This document shows positions 1 to 11,090 of a stretch of 36,046 nt of DNA, piece after piece. The stretch spans positions 1 to 36,046 of the forward strand of contig JADDPT010000096.1 of assembly GCA_016781735.1 (NCBI GenBank), read 5' to 3'. Below the pieces are notes generated by a model. It saw only the letters and a list, made by a program, of their open reading frames with translations, was not told where the DNA came from and did not search any database. The DNA is from Rubrobacter sp. (GTDB lineage Bacteria; Chloroflexota; Chloroflexia; Thermobaculales; Thermobaculaceae). The translations under genes were made by a program, and so were the position numbers. Every line of letters begins with the position of its first letter. Within the stretch, counting starts at the first letter, position 1.

Positions 1-82
1 GAGACGGCCCTGTGAAGCCCGGCAACCAGCGCTTATAGCGCCAGGTGCCAATTCCGGCGGAGAAAGTCCGCGAGATAAGGGT
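1..82 (+). ncRNA. SAM-I riboswitch aptamer, 5' part truncated by window start
   Basis: Contains GGCCCTGTGAaGCCCGGCAACC...GGTGCCAATTCC...GAGATAAG, matching the SAM-I (S-box) conserved core; lies directly upstream of metX. The 5' P1 strand is outside the window. Confidence 0.85.
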
Positions 83-103
83 GCCCTGAGTATACAGCGT
101 ACA

Positions 104-130
104 CCCCTTGCGAGCGGCGAGGGGTTTTTT
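104..130 (+). terminator. Intrinsic terminator (riboswitch expression platform)
   Basis: Hairpin CCCCTTGC-gagcg-GCGAGGGG followed immediately by TTTTTT. Confidence 0.85.
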
Positions 131-173
131 GTTGCCCTGCTCCTCCCTGAGGCCGAGAACGTGGACGTGAACG

Positions 174-1331
174 GTGCAGCAGTACAGCGAGAAGAAATAC
201 TTTCATCTCCCTGAGCCTCTTCCCCTGTGGAGAGGCGGGGCGCTTGAGACCGTCACGCTTGCGTACGAGACGTGGGGAGAGCTGTCGCCCGATCGTGACA
301 ACGCGATTCTCGTCCTTCATGCGCTGACCGGCGACTCTCACGCCGCTGGCCGTCGCGGTCCGGAGGACACGAAGGGTGGATGGTGGGACCCGCTGATCGG
401 GCCGGGCCGAGCTTTCGACACCGACCGTTACTTCGTAATCTGCTCCAACGTGATAGGGGGCTGTCAGGGCTCCACCGGGCCTGCCTCGATAGGTCTGAGC
501 ACGGGCCGGCCGTACGCGCTCTCCTTCCCGCAGGTCACCATACAGGACATGGTCCGCGCGCAGCGCGCGCTTGTGACGTCGCTCGGGATCGAGAAGCTCG
601 CGTGCGTCACGGGCGGTTCTATCGGCGGGCAACAAGCGCTGGAGTGGGCGATACGATACCCGGATGCAGTTGAGGGCGCACTCATCTTCGGTGCGTCGGA
701 GCGCATCGGCCCGCAGGCGATAGGGTTCAACGCGATCGGCAGGGGCGCGATCATGCTCGATCCTGCGTGGATGCAGGGGGCTTACGAGCCCGAGCAGGGA
801 CCGGACGTCGGTCTCGGCCTGGCTCGCAAGATCGCCATGATCACGTACCAGAGCCAGGAGAGCATGTGGGCGCGTTTCGGGCGGGAGCCGGTCTCGCGCC
901 CGGTGGCTCCCTCACCCTTCGGGCAGGAGTTCGACGTCGAGAGCTACCTCGAGTACCAGGGGGTCTCGCTCGCGCGCCGGTTTGACGCCAACTCTTACCT
1001 GTATCTCACACGCGCCATGGACCTGTACGACGCCGTGGAAGGCTTTGAGTCGGAGGAGGACGCGCTCTCGCGGGTGCGTGCGAGGACGATGCACGTGGGC
1101 ATCTCCAGCGACTGGCTCTACCCGGCCGCCGACGTGCAGGCAACGGCGCAAAAGCTGCGCGCGCTTGGAAAGGAATCGAGGTACTGCGAGCTGGAGTCAA
1201 TACACGGGCACGACGCATTCCTCAAGGAGTGGGAGGCCATGATTCGGATCGTGCGCGAGTACATCAGCGAGCTCGAGCCACGCGCCGGGGGAGAGTCAGG
1301 TTGCACGCGCATGCGTTGGTCAGTTGGGTGA
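174..1331 (+). CDS. metX: Homoserine O-acetyltransferase
   Basis: 385 aa alpha/beta-hydrolase fold; LPLWRGGALETVTLAYETWG, VTGGSIGGQQALEWA, GHDAFL motifs; GTG start. Confidence 0.93.
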   Translation: MQQYSEKKYFHLPEPLPLWRGGALETVTLAYETWGELSPDRDNAILVLHALTGDSHAAGRRGPEDTKGGWWDPLIGPGRAFDTDRYFVICSNVIGGCQGSTGPASIGLSTGRPYALSFPQVTIQDMVRAQRALVTSLGIEKLACVTGGSIGGQQALEWAIRYPDAVEGALIFGASERIGPQAIGFNAIGRGAIMLDPAWMQGAYEPEQGPDVGLGLARKIAMITYQSQESMWARFGREPVSRPVAPSPFGQEFDVESYLEYQGVSLARRFDANSYLYLTRAMDLYDAVEGFESEEDALSRVRARTMHVGISSDWLYPAADVQATAQKLRALGKESRYCELESIHGHDAFLKEWEAMIRIVREYISELEPRAGGESGCTRMRWSVG

Positions 1332-1371
1332 ACGAAGAACCAAGTTTGGGAAAGTAGTCAGCAGGACATAA

Positions 1372-2751
<1,380 letters not shown>

Positions 2752-2828
2752 GGCCCGATTGCCGTAGGGGTCATGAATACCATCCTGGGCTAGGGCGATG
2801 TCCAGGTCCGTTTAGTGGGGTGTATACC

Positions 2829-2860
2829 GTGTAGAGACGTAGCATGCTACGTCTCTACAC
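2829..2860. repeat. Perfect 32-bp palindrome
   Basis: GTGTAGAGACGTAGCATGCTACGTCTCTACAC equals its own reverse complement. Confidence 0.95.
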
Positions 2861-2863
2861 CCG

Positions 2864-2924
2864 CACCTCGGCCCGTCGCGACGCCCATACGGGTCAGTAA
2901 CACGCCTGAAGAGCGGCCGAGGTG
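2864..2924. repeat. Second inverted repeat adjoining the palindrome (10-bp arms)
   Basis: CACCTCGGCC (2864-2873) pairs with GGCCGAGGTG (2915-2924). Confidence 0.8.
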
Positions 2925-3137
2925 GCTCAAGGCCAACTTTGGAGTGACCATTATCCTGGGCAGGGTTGGTGCCTTTGCTATTTACCTGGCTAGGGTGTGT
3001 GGTCTTGTGGGATATGTAATGCAGGATACGAAAACAACAACATATCACTCAAGGAACGTCGTATTTCTATAGGACTGCCGAGGCGGCCTCGCTGCCTAGC
3101 CCAGTTACACTTTGTTGTCGGAGGTATCCAGCCTATC

Positions 3138-4541
3138 TTGTTAGTACTCAAGTTCGGCGGCACTAGCGTCGGAACATCGGAGAGCATCCGCCGGGTGGCG
3201 CGCATCACGACCGAGAACCTTCACCGGTCTCCCGTCGTCGTGCTCTCCGCTATGAACGGCGTGACGGATTCCCTCCTGCTCTCCGCCAGGGCTGCCGCAA
3301 GGGGTGAGGAGGCAGAGTCATCCGCGGCGCTCGAGCGGCTGCGGGACCGGCATCGCCAGGCCGCACGCGAGTGCGTCGTCGAACCGTACTTGGAGCCGCT
3401 GCTTGCCTGCCTCGACAACACGCTTGACGCCCTCGGCAAAGTGTTCTCGGCGCTCGCGCTCCTGCGAGAGGCGAGTCCGCGCTCACTCGACCTCGTCGCC
3501 GCGCACGGCGAGCGGCTCTCGTGCGCGCTGCTCGTCGGCACGCTATGCTCGCAGGGGATCGCCGCCGAGACGCTTGCCGCTGAGGCGCTGGTGAAGACGG
3601 ATGACAACTTCGGGGAGGCTATGCCTTCGATGGAGCTCACATCCGAGGCGGCGCGCGAGTTTCTGCTGCCGGTACTCGCGCGCGGAGCCGTACCAGTCGT
3701 CCCCGGGTTCGCGGGCGCTACCATTGATGGCGTGACGACCACGCTCGGACGGGGCGGCTCCGACTACACCGCAACCATTCTCGGAGCTGCGCTTGGGGCG
3801 CACGAGGTATGGATCTACAGCGACACTGACGGCGTGCTCACAGCGGACCCGAAGGTCGTGCCCGAGGCACGGCCACTTCCGCACCTTTCGTACGCCGAGG
3901 CGCGCGAGCTCTCCTTCTTCGGCGCAAAGGTGATACACCCCCGCACGGTGCTGCCCGCAATGGATCACCAGTTCCCCGTGCGGGTGCGAAACAGCTTCAA
4001 TCCCAGCTTCGAGGGCACGGCCATAACCGTTCACGGCGAGCGTAGCGGACAGTCGGTGAAGTCGATCGCGTACACGCGCGACATCTCGACGGTGACGGTA
4101 GAGGGCAGCGGCAGACCGGGCGGGCCTCGGGTTGCCGGCCGCGCCCTGGGCGTGCTCGAGCGCTTGTTCACCGATGCGTTTCTAACGAATGCCTCCTCTC
4201 CTGAGCAGAACCTCAGCTTCGTGCTGCCGACCAGCAAGGCCGGGTCCGTTGTGCGAGGGCTGCGTGAGGAGTTCGCCGAGGAGATCCGTCGGGGCGAGGT
4301 GAGGCACATCGAGCGGCAAGACGGCCTGGGCGTGTTCGCGTGCGTTGGCGAGGCGCTCGGCGACACGAGCGGCATAGGCGCACGGGTCTTCGGCGTACTC
4401 GGCAGGCTGGGCGTGAGCGTTCACGGCTTCGCCCAGGCGCCTTCCGGCACCAGCTTCTCCTTCGTGGTTGACGCCGACCGGCTGGATGAGGCAGTCCGGG
4501 CGCTCCACGAGGAGTTCATAGGCAGAGAGGCAGCGCGCTGA
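3138..4541 (+). CDS. lysC: Aspartate kinase
   Basis: LVLKFGGTSVG N-terminus, GFAGATIDGVTTTLGRGGSDYTATILGAAL, C-terminal ACT-like region. The ORF opens at 2997 but a TTG start at 3138 fits the family N-terminus. Confidence 0.9.
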   Translation: MLVLKFGGTSVGTSESIRRVARITTENLHRSPVVVLSAMNGVTDSLLLSARAAARGEEAESSAALERLRDRHRQAARECVVEPYLEPLLACLDNTLDALGKVFSALALLREASPRSLDLVAAHGERLSCALLVGTLCSQGIAAETLAAEALVKTDDNFGEAMPSMELTSEAAREFLLPVLARGAVPVVPGFAGATIDGVTTTLGRGGSDYTATILGAALGAHEVWIYSDTDGVLTADPKVVPEARPLPHLSYAEARELSFFGAKVIHPRTVLPAMDHQFPVRVRNSFNPSFEGTAITVHGERSGQSVKSIAYTRDISTVTVEGSGRPGGPRVAGRALGVLERLFTDAFLTNASSPEQNLSFVLPTSKAGSVVRGLREEFAEEIRRGEVRHIERQDGLGVFACVGEALGDTSGIGARVFGVLGRLGVSVHGFAQAPSGTSFSFVVDADRLDEAVRALHEEFIGREAAR

Positions 4542-5629
4542 TGAGACAAGTCGGTCTCATACAACTGGGCGTCGGTGTCGTTGGTCGGGAGGTAGTGCGC
4601 CTCGTGATCCGCAATCGGGACTCATGGCGGGAAACGTATGGGATCGACGTGGGATACCTGGCGCTGCTCGATAGTAGCGGCATGCTATCCGGTCCCGACC
4701 GCCTCAGCGACGATATGCTGGCGGAGGCAGTTGCCCAGAAAGAGCGTGGTGGTAGCTTACGGGATATGTCGAATACCGTACCGGATGCATCTCCCGACGC
4801 TCTACGAGCGCTCCAGTCTGTTCAAGTCCTCGGCAGCGTCATCGACTGCGCCGCCGGTGAGCAGACCTACGAGCACGACCTGCATGCCCTGGAGGGATCC
4901 TTCAATGTGATCCTTTCAAATAAGGCGCCACTAGCCGTCTCCCAGGAGAGATACGACGCACTCCACGACGCAGGCAAAACCGGTTCGTTATGGTACGAGG
5001 CCACGGTGGGCGCCGGCCTTCCGGTCATCTCCACCCTCCGCTCGCTGCTCGACACGGGCGACGAGGTTGAAGAGGTCGTATGCTGCGCGAGCGGGACGCT
5101 CGGCTACATCACGAGCGAGCTGATGCACGGAAGAACGTACTCCGAGGCGGTGGGGCGGGCGCGCGAGCTGGGCTACACTGAGCCCGATCCACGTGATGAC
5201 CTCTCCGGGCTCGATGTCGCCCGCAAGGCGCTCATCCTTGCCCGGACATTCGGCCGCAGGCTCGAGCTGGAAGACGTGCGCGTCGAGCCCCTGTTGCCGC
5301 CGCTCGACTCCTCCCTCTCGGTGCCCGAGTTCCTCCAGGCGCTGCCGAGCGCGGACTCGCAGTTCCGAGAGCGAGTAGAGCGTGCCGGACGGGACGGGAA
5401 CTCACTCAAGTACATCGCTCGTGTGCCGGCGGATGGGGAGGTGACGGTGAAGTTGGAGGAGGTACCCGCCGCCAGCCAGATCGGGTCGCTCACCGGTCCC
5501 GACAACATCTTCTCGTTCCGCACTCGTGAGTACCGCGAGCACCCGCTCGTCGTGATCGGACCCGGCGCAGGACCGGTAAACACCGCGATGGGTATACTGT
5601 CCGATGTGTTAGCAGGAGCACGTAGATGA
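4541..5629 (+). CDS. hom: Homoserine dehydrogenase, short form
   Basis: 362 aa; Rossmann-type N-terminus GLIQLGVGVVGREVVRLV, SNKAPLAVS, EATVGAGLPVISTLRSLLDTGDEV; overlaps the lysC stop (TGATG). Confidence 0.92.
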   Translation: MRQVGLIQLGVGVVGREVVRLVIRNRDSWRETYGIDVGYLALLDSSGMLSGPDRLSDDMLAEAVAQKERGGSLRDMSNTVPDASPDALRALQSVQVLGSVIDCAAGEQTYEHDLHALEGSFNVILSNKAPLAVSQERYDALHDAGKTGSLWYEATVGAGLPVISTLRSLLDTGDEVEEVVCCASGTLGYITSELMHGRTYSEAVGRARELGYTEPDPRDDLSGLDVARKALILARTFGRRLELEDVRVEPLLPPLDSSLSVPEFLQALPSADSQFRERVERAGRDGNSLKYIARVPADGEVTVKLEEVPAASQIGSLTGPDNIFSFRTREYREHPLVVIGPGAGPVNTAMGILSDVLAGARR

Positions 5630-6720
5630 GACGGATCAGCGTAGGCGTGTTGGGCGCAACCGGCACCGTGGGGCAGCGCTTCGTGGAGCTGCTGGACGGC
5701 CACCCGTGGTTTGAGCTCTCGGCGGTCGTGGGCTCGGAGCGGACCAGAGGTCAGCGCTACGGGGACGCAGTGCGGTGGCACTTGGGCGCGGACGTCCCGG
5801 CATACGCGCGCGACATGGAACTCCTGCCGAGCGAGCCGGGACTGCCCTGCGAGGTGCTCTTCTCCGCACTGCCGTCGGAGCAGGCGGGTGAGCTGGAACC
5901 GCCGTTGGCAGCGGAGGGTTACAAGGTATTCAGCAACGCGAGCAACTACCGCATGGCCCCGGACGTGCCGCTGATGGTGCCGTACGTGAATCCCGAGCAC
6001 CTGGCTGCGATCCCAGTCCAGCAGGAGAGGCGGGGGTGGCAAGGCTTCATCCTGACCAACCCGAACTGCTCCGCCATACCGCTCGCCATGGCCCTCAAAC
6101 CGCTGCAGGAGCGCTTCGGGGTGCGCCGCGCGCTCGCGAGCACGATGCAGGCGATAAGCGGCGCGGGGTATCCGGGCGTGCCGTCGTACGATATCCTCGG
6201 CAATGTCGTGCCGTACATCGGCGGCGAGGAGGAGAAGGTAGAGACAGAGCCTCGCAAGCTTCTGGGGTCGTGGAACGGAGATACCTTCGTGCAGGCGACG
6301 GTCCTGTTGAGCGCACAGTGCCACCGCGTGCCGGTGCGCGACGGGCACCTGCTGGCTATCTCCGTGGAGATCGACGGAGCACCATCGGAGACCGACGTTC
6401 TCGCTGCATGGGAGGAGTGGACGCCCGCGGTGCTCGAGCTGGGACTGCCGAGCACGCCCGAGCGTCCGCTGATATACCGCGCGGAGCCTGATAGGCCGCA
6501 GCCGGGTAAGGACTCCATGGCATCCGACGGCATGGGGGCTGTGCTGGGCAGACTACGGCCTTGCCCTATCCTCGGCTGGAAGTTCAGCGCGCTCGGGCAT
6601 AACACCGTGCTCGGTGCAGCGGGTTGCTCGGTGCTAAACGCCGAGCTGTACTTCGCCTGCACCGAAGGAGCCCAGGTTCAGTCGGCGGAGGAAGGCAGTC
6701 CAGAAAGGGAGATAGTATGA
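5626..6720 (+). CDS. asd: Aspartate-semialdehyde dehydrogenase (archaeal/fungal-type)
   Basis: VGVLGATGTVGQRFVELL, LTNPNCSAIPLAMALKPL (catalytic Cys), STMQAISGAGYPGVPSYDILGNVVPYI. Confidence 0.93.
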   Translation: MRRISVGVLGATGTVGQRFVELLDGHPWFELSAVVGSERTRGQRYGDAVRWHLGADVPAYARDMELLPSEPGLPCEVLFSALPSEQAGELEPPLAAEGYKVFSNASNYRMAPDVPLMVPYVNPEHLAAIPVQQERRGWQGFILTNPNCSAIPLAMALKPLQERFGVRRALASTMQAISGAGYPGVPSYDILGNVVPYIGGEEEKVETEPRKLLGSWNGDTFVQATVLLSAQCHRVPVRDGHLLAISVEIDGAPSETDVLAAWEEWTPAVLELGLPSTPERPLIYRAEPDRPQPGKDSMASDGMGAVLGRLRPCPILGWKFSALGHNTVLGAAGCSVLNAELYFACTEGAQVQSAEEGSPEREIV

Positions 6721-6917
6721 TGCTTAAGCGAGCCAGGCATGACCGGCGAATCCTCGGCGTCTGCGGCGGCATAGCGCACACGTACGGCCTGAGCCCGAGG
6801 GGAGTGCGCATACTGACCGTGATACTCGCCATCATAATACCGGGCTTCAGCGCGATACCCACCTTCATTGGGTACCTCCTGCTCGGTCTCCTCCTTCCCG
6901 AGAGCAACGAGTACTAG
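6717..6917 (+). CDS. PspC domain small membrane protein
   Basis: MMLKRARHDRRILGVCGGIAHTYGLSPRGVRILTVILAIIIPGFSAIPTFIGYLLLGLLLPE; start overlaps the asd stop codon (ATGA). Confidence 0.88.
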   Translation: MMLKRARHDRRILGVCGGIAHTYGLSPRGVRILTVILAIIIPGFSAIPTFIGYLLLGLLLPESNEY

Positions 6918-7171
6918 GCGCGCTGAAAATGCGATGGTCTCGGTAATGGCTGCGTTTGGTCCGCGCGGGTTGGATCGTTCAGCACTCCATTATCCTTGAA
7001 TGGCACCAAGGACGGGACTATGCACGGATGCGCCGTGGCATAGAAAGGGAGGAGCGCAACCTTCCGCCGTCCAGCGCCTGCCGCTTCCCGACTACTCCCG
7101 GCACAGGGCTTGCCATTCAGGGACCTATCCCATGACTTTCAACCCTGCCTAGAACGGACCGCGTACAACCC

Positions 7172-8572
7172 ATGACCGCAACCTTCCTGTTCCTCATCTT
7201 CGGCGTGCTGTTCGTTGCAATCGCCTTGATCTCGCCGCTTCTAGAGCGACTGCCGGTATCCACGTCGAACGTATACCTGCTGGTGGGGTTGCTGATGGGA
7301 CCCGAGGTGCTCGGGCTACTCTCTCGCGACGCCATGCGTGAGGCCGGAGTCCTGGAGCGGCTGACGGAGGTTGCCGTCATCGTCTCGCTGTTCACCGTGG
7401 GGCTGAACATAAGACGCAGCCTGAGCAACCCTCGCTGGCTGCCGCCACTCCGGCTTGCCACCATCACGATGGTGCTCACTATCGCAGCAATAACACTGAT
7501 CGGCACAATGCTACTTCGCTTGCCTCTGGGCGCAGCGGTACTCCTGGGTGCGGTACTCGCTCCCACCGATCCGGTGCTGGCTTCGGACGTACAGGTCCAG
7601 GGAATAGCAGACCAGGATGACGTGCGCTCTGGGCTGACCGGCGAGGCAGGACTCAACGACGGCGCTGCGTTCCCGTTCGTGATGCTCGGACTTGGTCTGC
7701 TCGGGCTACACCCGGACGACCAGGCAGGCTTTCTCAAGCTGTGGGCCGGAGGAGAGTTCACCCTGCCGGTTTGGCTCGCATGGGATGTCGTGTGGGCGGT
7801 AAGCGTGGGCCTGGCAGTGGGATGGGGCACCGGGTGGGCGGTTGGGAAAGCGGCGCTGTACCTGCAGCGCCGACAGAGGACGGCGCTTGGTCTGTTCGAG
7901 TTTCTTGTGCTCGGCCTCATCGCACTGTCGTACGGGCTCGCCGAGCTACTATACGCGTACGGCTTCCTTGCCGTGTTCGCAGCCGGTTACGCGCTACGCT
8001 ACCTTGAGATACACAGTACTGAGTACGCGGACGTACCTGTCGAGTTGCCCGCCATAACACCAGGAGATCGGGAGGCCGCCACCGAGATCGCAGTCGCGGA
8101 GCCGAAGCAGGCGGCTCATTTCCTCACCGTGGCGCTGCTAGACTTCAATTACCAACTGGAGCACATACTTGAAGCCGGGGTCGTAGTCCTAGTCGGCGCG
8201 CTGCTCACGCGGGAGTACTGGACGTTCGAGGTGCTGTGGCTCGCACCGCTGCTCTTCCTGATCGTGCGCCCTGTGTCGGTTTGGCTCGGCTTACTCGGGA
8301 GCAAGCTTAGCAGGGCGCAGGTAGGGCTTGTAGGCTGGTTCGGCATCCGCGGACTCGGGTCCATATACTACCTCACGTACGCCACCGAGCACGGCCTACC
8401 GGAGGATATGGCACGGAGGCTCACCAGCCTGGTACTGTCTGTTGTGGCGGTGTCGATCGTGGTGCATGGAGTAAGTGTCACGCCGTTGATGTCTTGGTAT
8501 GAAGGGAAGCGTGATGAACGACAGGCGATAGCCGCGAGACACGACGAGCTGGCTTCGCAGGTTGACGCCTGA
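7172..8572 (+). CDS. Cation:proton antiporter (CPA1 family)
   Basis: 466 aa polytopic protein; LAPTDPVLASDVQ and GEAGLNDGAAFPFVM motifs. Confidence 0.88.
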   Translation: MTATFLFLIFGVLFVAIALISPLLERLPVSTSNVYLLVGLLMGPEVLGLLSRDAMREAGVLERLTEVAVIVSLFTVGLNIRRSLSNPRWLPPLRLATITMVLTIAAITLIGTMLLRLPLGAAVLLGAVLAPTDPVLASDVQVQGIADQDDVRSGLTGEAGLNDGAAFPFVMLGLGLLGLHPDDQAGFLKLWAGGEFTLPVWLAWDVVWAVSVGLAVGWGTGWAVGKAALYLQRRQRTALGLFEFLVLGLIALSYGLAELLYAYGFLAVFAAGYALRYLEIHSTEYADVPVELPAITPGDREAATEIAVAEPKQAAHFLTVALLDFNYQLEHILEAGVVVLVGALLTREYWTFEVLWLAPLLFLIVRPVSVWLGLLGSKLSRAQVGLVGWFGIRGLGSIYYLTYATEHGLPEDMARRLTSLVLSVVAVSIVVHGVSVTPLMSWYEGKRDERQAIAARHDELASQVDA

Positions 8573-8696
8573 TCGCAATGAGAAACGCCGTACCTGGTCG
8601 GGCACGGCGGCCTGTCATGTCCTCGTAAGAGGGGGCAGGGGAGCAGTTGGCTGGACAGGCGTGGCGAGACCCGTACCTGTAAAAGGAGTGGTATCC

Positions 8697-9266
8697 ATGG
8701 CGGTCAATATGGAGGTGGCTTGGGAGAGGTTTCACCCTAGACTCAAAAGCTTCATCCTTGGGCAGGTGAGGGACCAGCATGTGAGCGAGGACATCCTGCA
8801 GGACGTGTATCTGAAGGTGTACGCACATATAGAAACCCTGCGAGATGAGAGCAAGCTACAGCCATGGCTCTATCAGGTAGCTCGTAACGCCATCGCAGAC
8901 TATCACCGCAGCCGGGTGGCTACGTCCGAGCTACCTGAGCTGCCGTACTACCCGGACGACTCTCTCGACGAGGCGATGGCAACGGGCCTCAACCGAAGCG
9001 TCAAATCGATGTTGGAGTACCTTTCACCCGAGCACCGGCAGGCTCTCGTCCTCACCGAGTACGAGGGGTTGACCCAGGCAGAGCTGGCAAAGAAGCTGGG
9101 GGTTTCAGTGTCCGGGGCGAAATCGCGCGTGCAGCGAGCCAGGGCCAGACTCAAGGAACTGCTGCTGGCATGCTGCCACTTCGAGGTGGACCGCTATGGC
9201 AAGGTGCTCAACTTTTATCAGCGGAGGCCCGACTGCTGTGCCGGGAGTGGGTGCGGCGTCGCGTAA
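8697..9266 (+). CDS. sigZ: RNA polymerase sigma factor, SigZ-like
   Basis: HVSEDILQDVYLKVYAHIETLRDESKLQPWLYQVARNAIADYHR (region 2), GLTQAELAKKLGVSVSGAKSRVQRARARLKELL (region 4), Cys-rich C-terminus; ATG at 8697 preceded by AAAAGGAG. Confidence 0.85.
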   Translation: MAVNMEVAWERFHPRLKSFILGQVRDQHVSEDILQDVYLKVYAHIETLRDESKLQPWLYQVARNAIADYHRSRVATSELPELPYYPDDSLDEAMATGLNRSVKSMLEYLSPEHRQALVLTEYEGLTQAELAKKLGVSVSGAKSRVQRARARLKELLLACCHFEVDRYGKVLNFYQRRPDCCAGSGCGVA

Positions 9267-9383
9267 GTCGTACCCCCATGCTTCACGGTGCGTCCTTTTT
9301 CCACTTTCTCCGTCTATACATACGAGAAGGAGGTCGTAAGAACGGCCGCAACAGGGACGTGGTCCCGCACAGGAGGTGTTACC

Positions 9384-10202
<819 letters not shown>

Positions 10203-10235
10203 GCGGAATCAGCGACTGCTGGGACACAGTCGAAT

Positions 10236-10268
10236 GTAGAGAGACATCCGGTCGGGATGTCTCTCTAC
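10236..10268. repeat. Inverted repeat (14-bp arms, 5-nt loop)
   Basis: GTAGAGAGACATCC-ggtcg-GGATGTCTCTCTAC, directly 3' of arsM. Confidence 0.93.
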
Positions 10269-10305
10269 GCGACAAGCGTGCGTCGCGCAACCACCGCAGG
10301 ATGAA

Positions 10306-11055
10306 TCACGACGGAACGGCCACGCTCTCGACGAACTTGGAGACGGAGCGCGCGAACTCGTCCGCGTGGGCGATGCAGTGGTCGTGGCTGCCTTCAGATA
10401 GGTGTAGTCGAGAACCGGGTATGACCGCACGCAGCCTCGCCGAGCAGACTAGCGGCATCGTGTGGTCTTTCCTGCCCCAGGCCACAAGTGTCGGCGCGAC
10501 CACTGCCGGAGCCTGCTGGAGCACGTCGGCCCTTGCCGCAAGCCTCACCTGGTGTAGGAAGCTACCTGTGTGGAAGAGCAGGTTCCAGGCTACGTCCGGC
10601 CAGCCACGCGCGCTCAACCCCGGCTCTAAAGCGGCGTCAACTGCACGAGCAAGCAGCAACCGAAATAGCGAGTGGCTTTGCCTGGCGCCGATGGCATCGG
10701 CCAGCACGAGGCTCGACACACGCTCCGGGCGCCGCGCTCCCATAAGCAGGGCGACCGCCCCGGAGTTCGAGTGACCTACTATGATGGCGCGTTCTACAGC
10801 CACGGCATTTAGAAAGCGCTCCGACCAATCCGCGTATTCTTCCAGGCCCCACGTCTGTGTGAGACGAGAGGATCGTCCACTGCCGGGCAACTCCACCGCG
10901 AGCACCCGAAAGTGCGGTGCAAGCCTCGCTATCAACGGGGCGTACGTTCGGGCTCGAACGAGCATGCTGGCGAGTAGCACCAGCGTGGGGCCATCACCCA
11001 CCTCAAGGTAATGCGCGCGCATGCCCTCGACGTGCGCCGTTCGCTGGTGGATCAC
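10306..11055 (-). CDS. Alpha/beta hydrolase
   Basis: HYLEVGDGPTLVLLASML, VGHSNSGAVALLMGARRPERVSSLVLADAIG, GSHDHCIAHADEFARSV. Start approximate: GTG at 11055 or ATG at 11022; the longer ORF to 11571 overlaps the nitroreductase. Confidence 0.85.
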   Translation of the reverse strand: MIHQRTAHVEGMRAHYLEVGDGPTLVLLASMLVRARTYAPLIARLAPHFRVLAVELPGSGRSSRLTQTWGLEEYADWSERFLNAVAVERAIIVGHSNSGAVALLMGARRPERVSSLVLADAIGARQSHSLFRLLLARAVDAALEPGLSARGWPDVAWNLLFHTGSFLHQVRLAARADVLQQAPAVVAPTLVAWGRKDHTMPLVCSARLRAVIPGSRLHLSEGSHDHCIAHADEFARSVSKFVESVAVPS

Positions 11056-11090
11056 CGGAGGGGCGCTTGCCTTGGCGACTGTCTTCGTCC

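Noticed and set aside
2812-3072. Short ORFs on both strands across the metY-lysC spacer
   Set aside because: They translate the palindromic repeat itself (both give RDVACYVST), so they are repeat artefacts.
5173-6348. 391-aa minus-strand ORF
   Set aside because: Antisense to hom and asd; Arg/His-rich shadow ORF.
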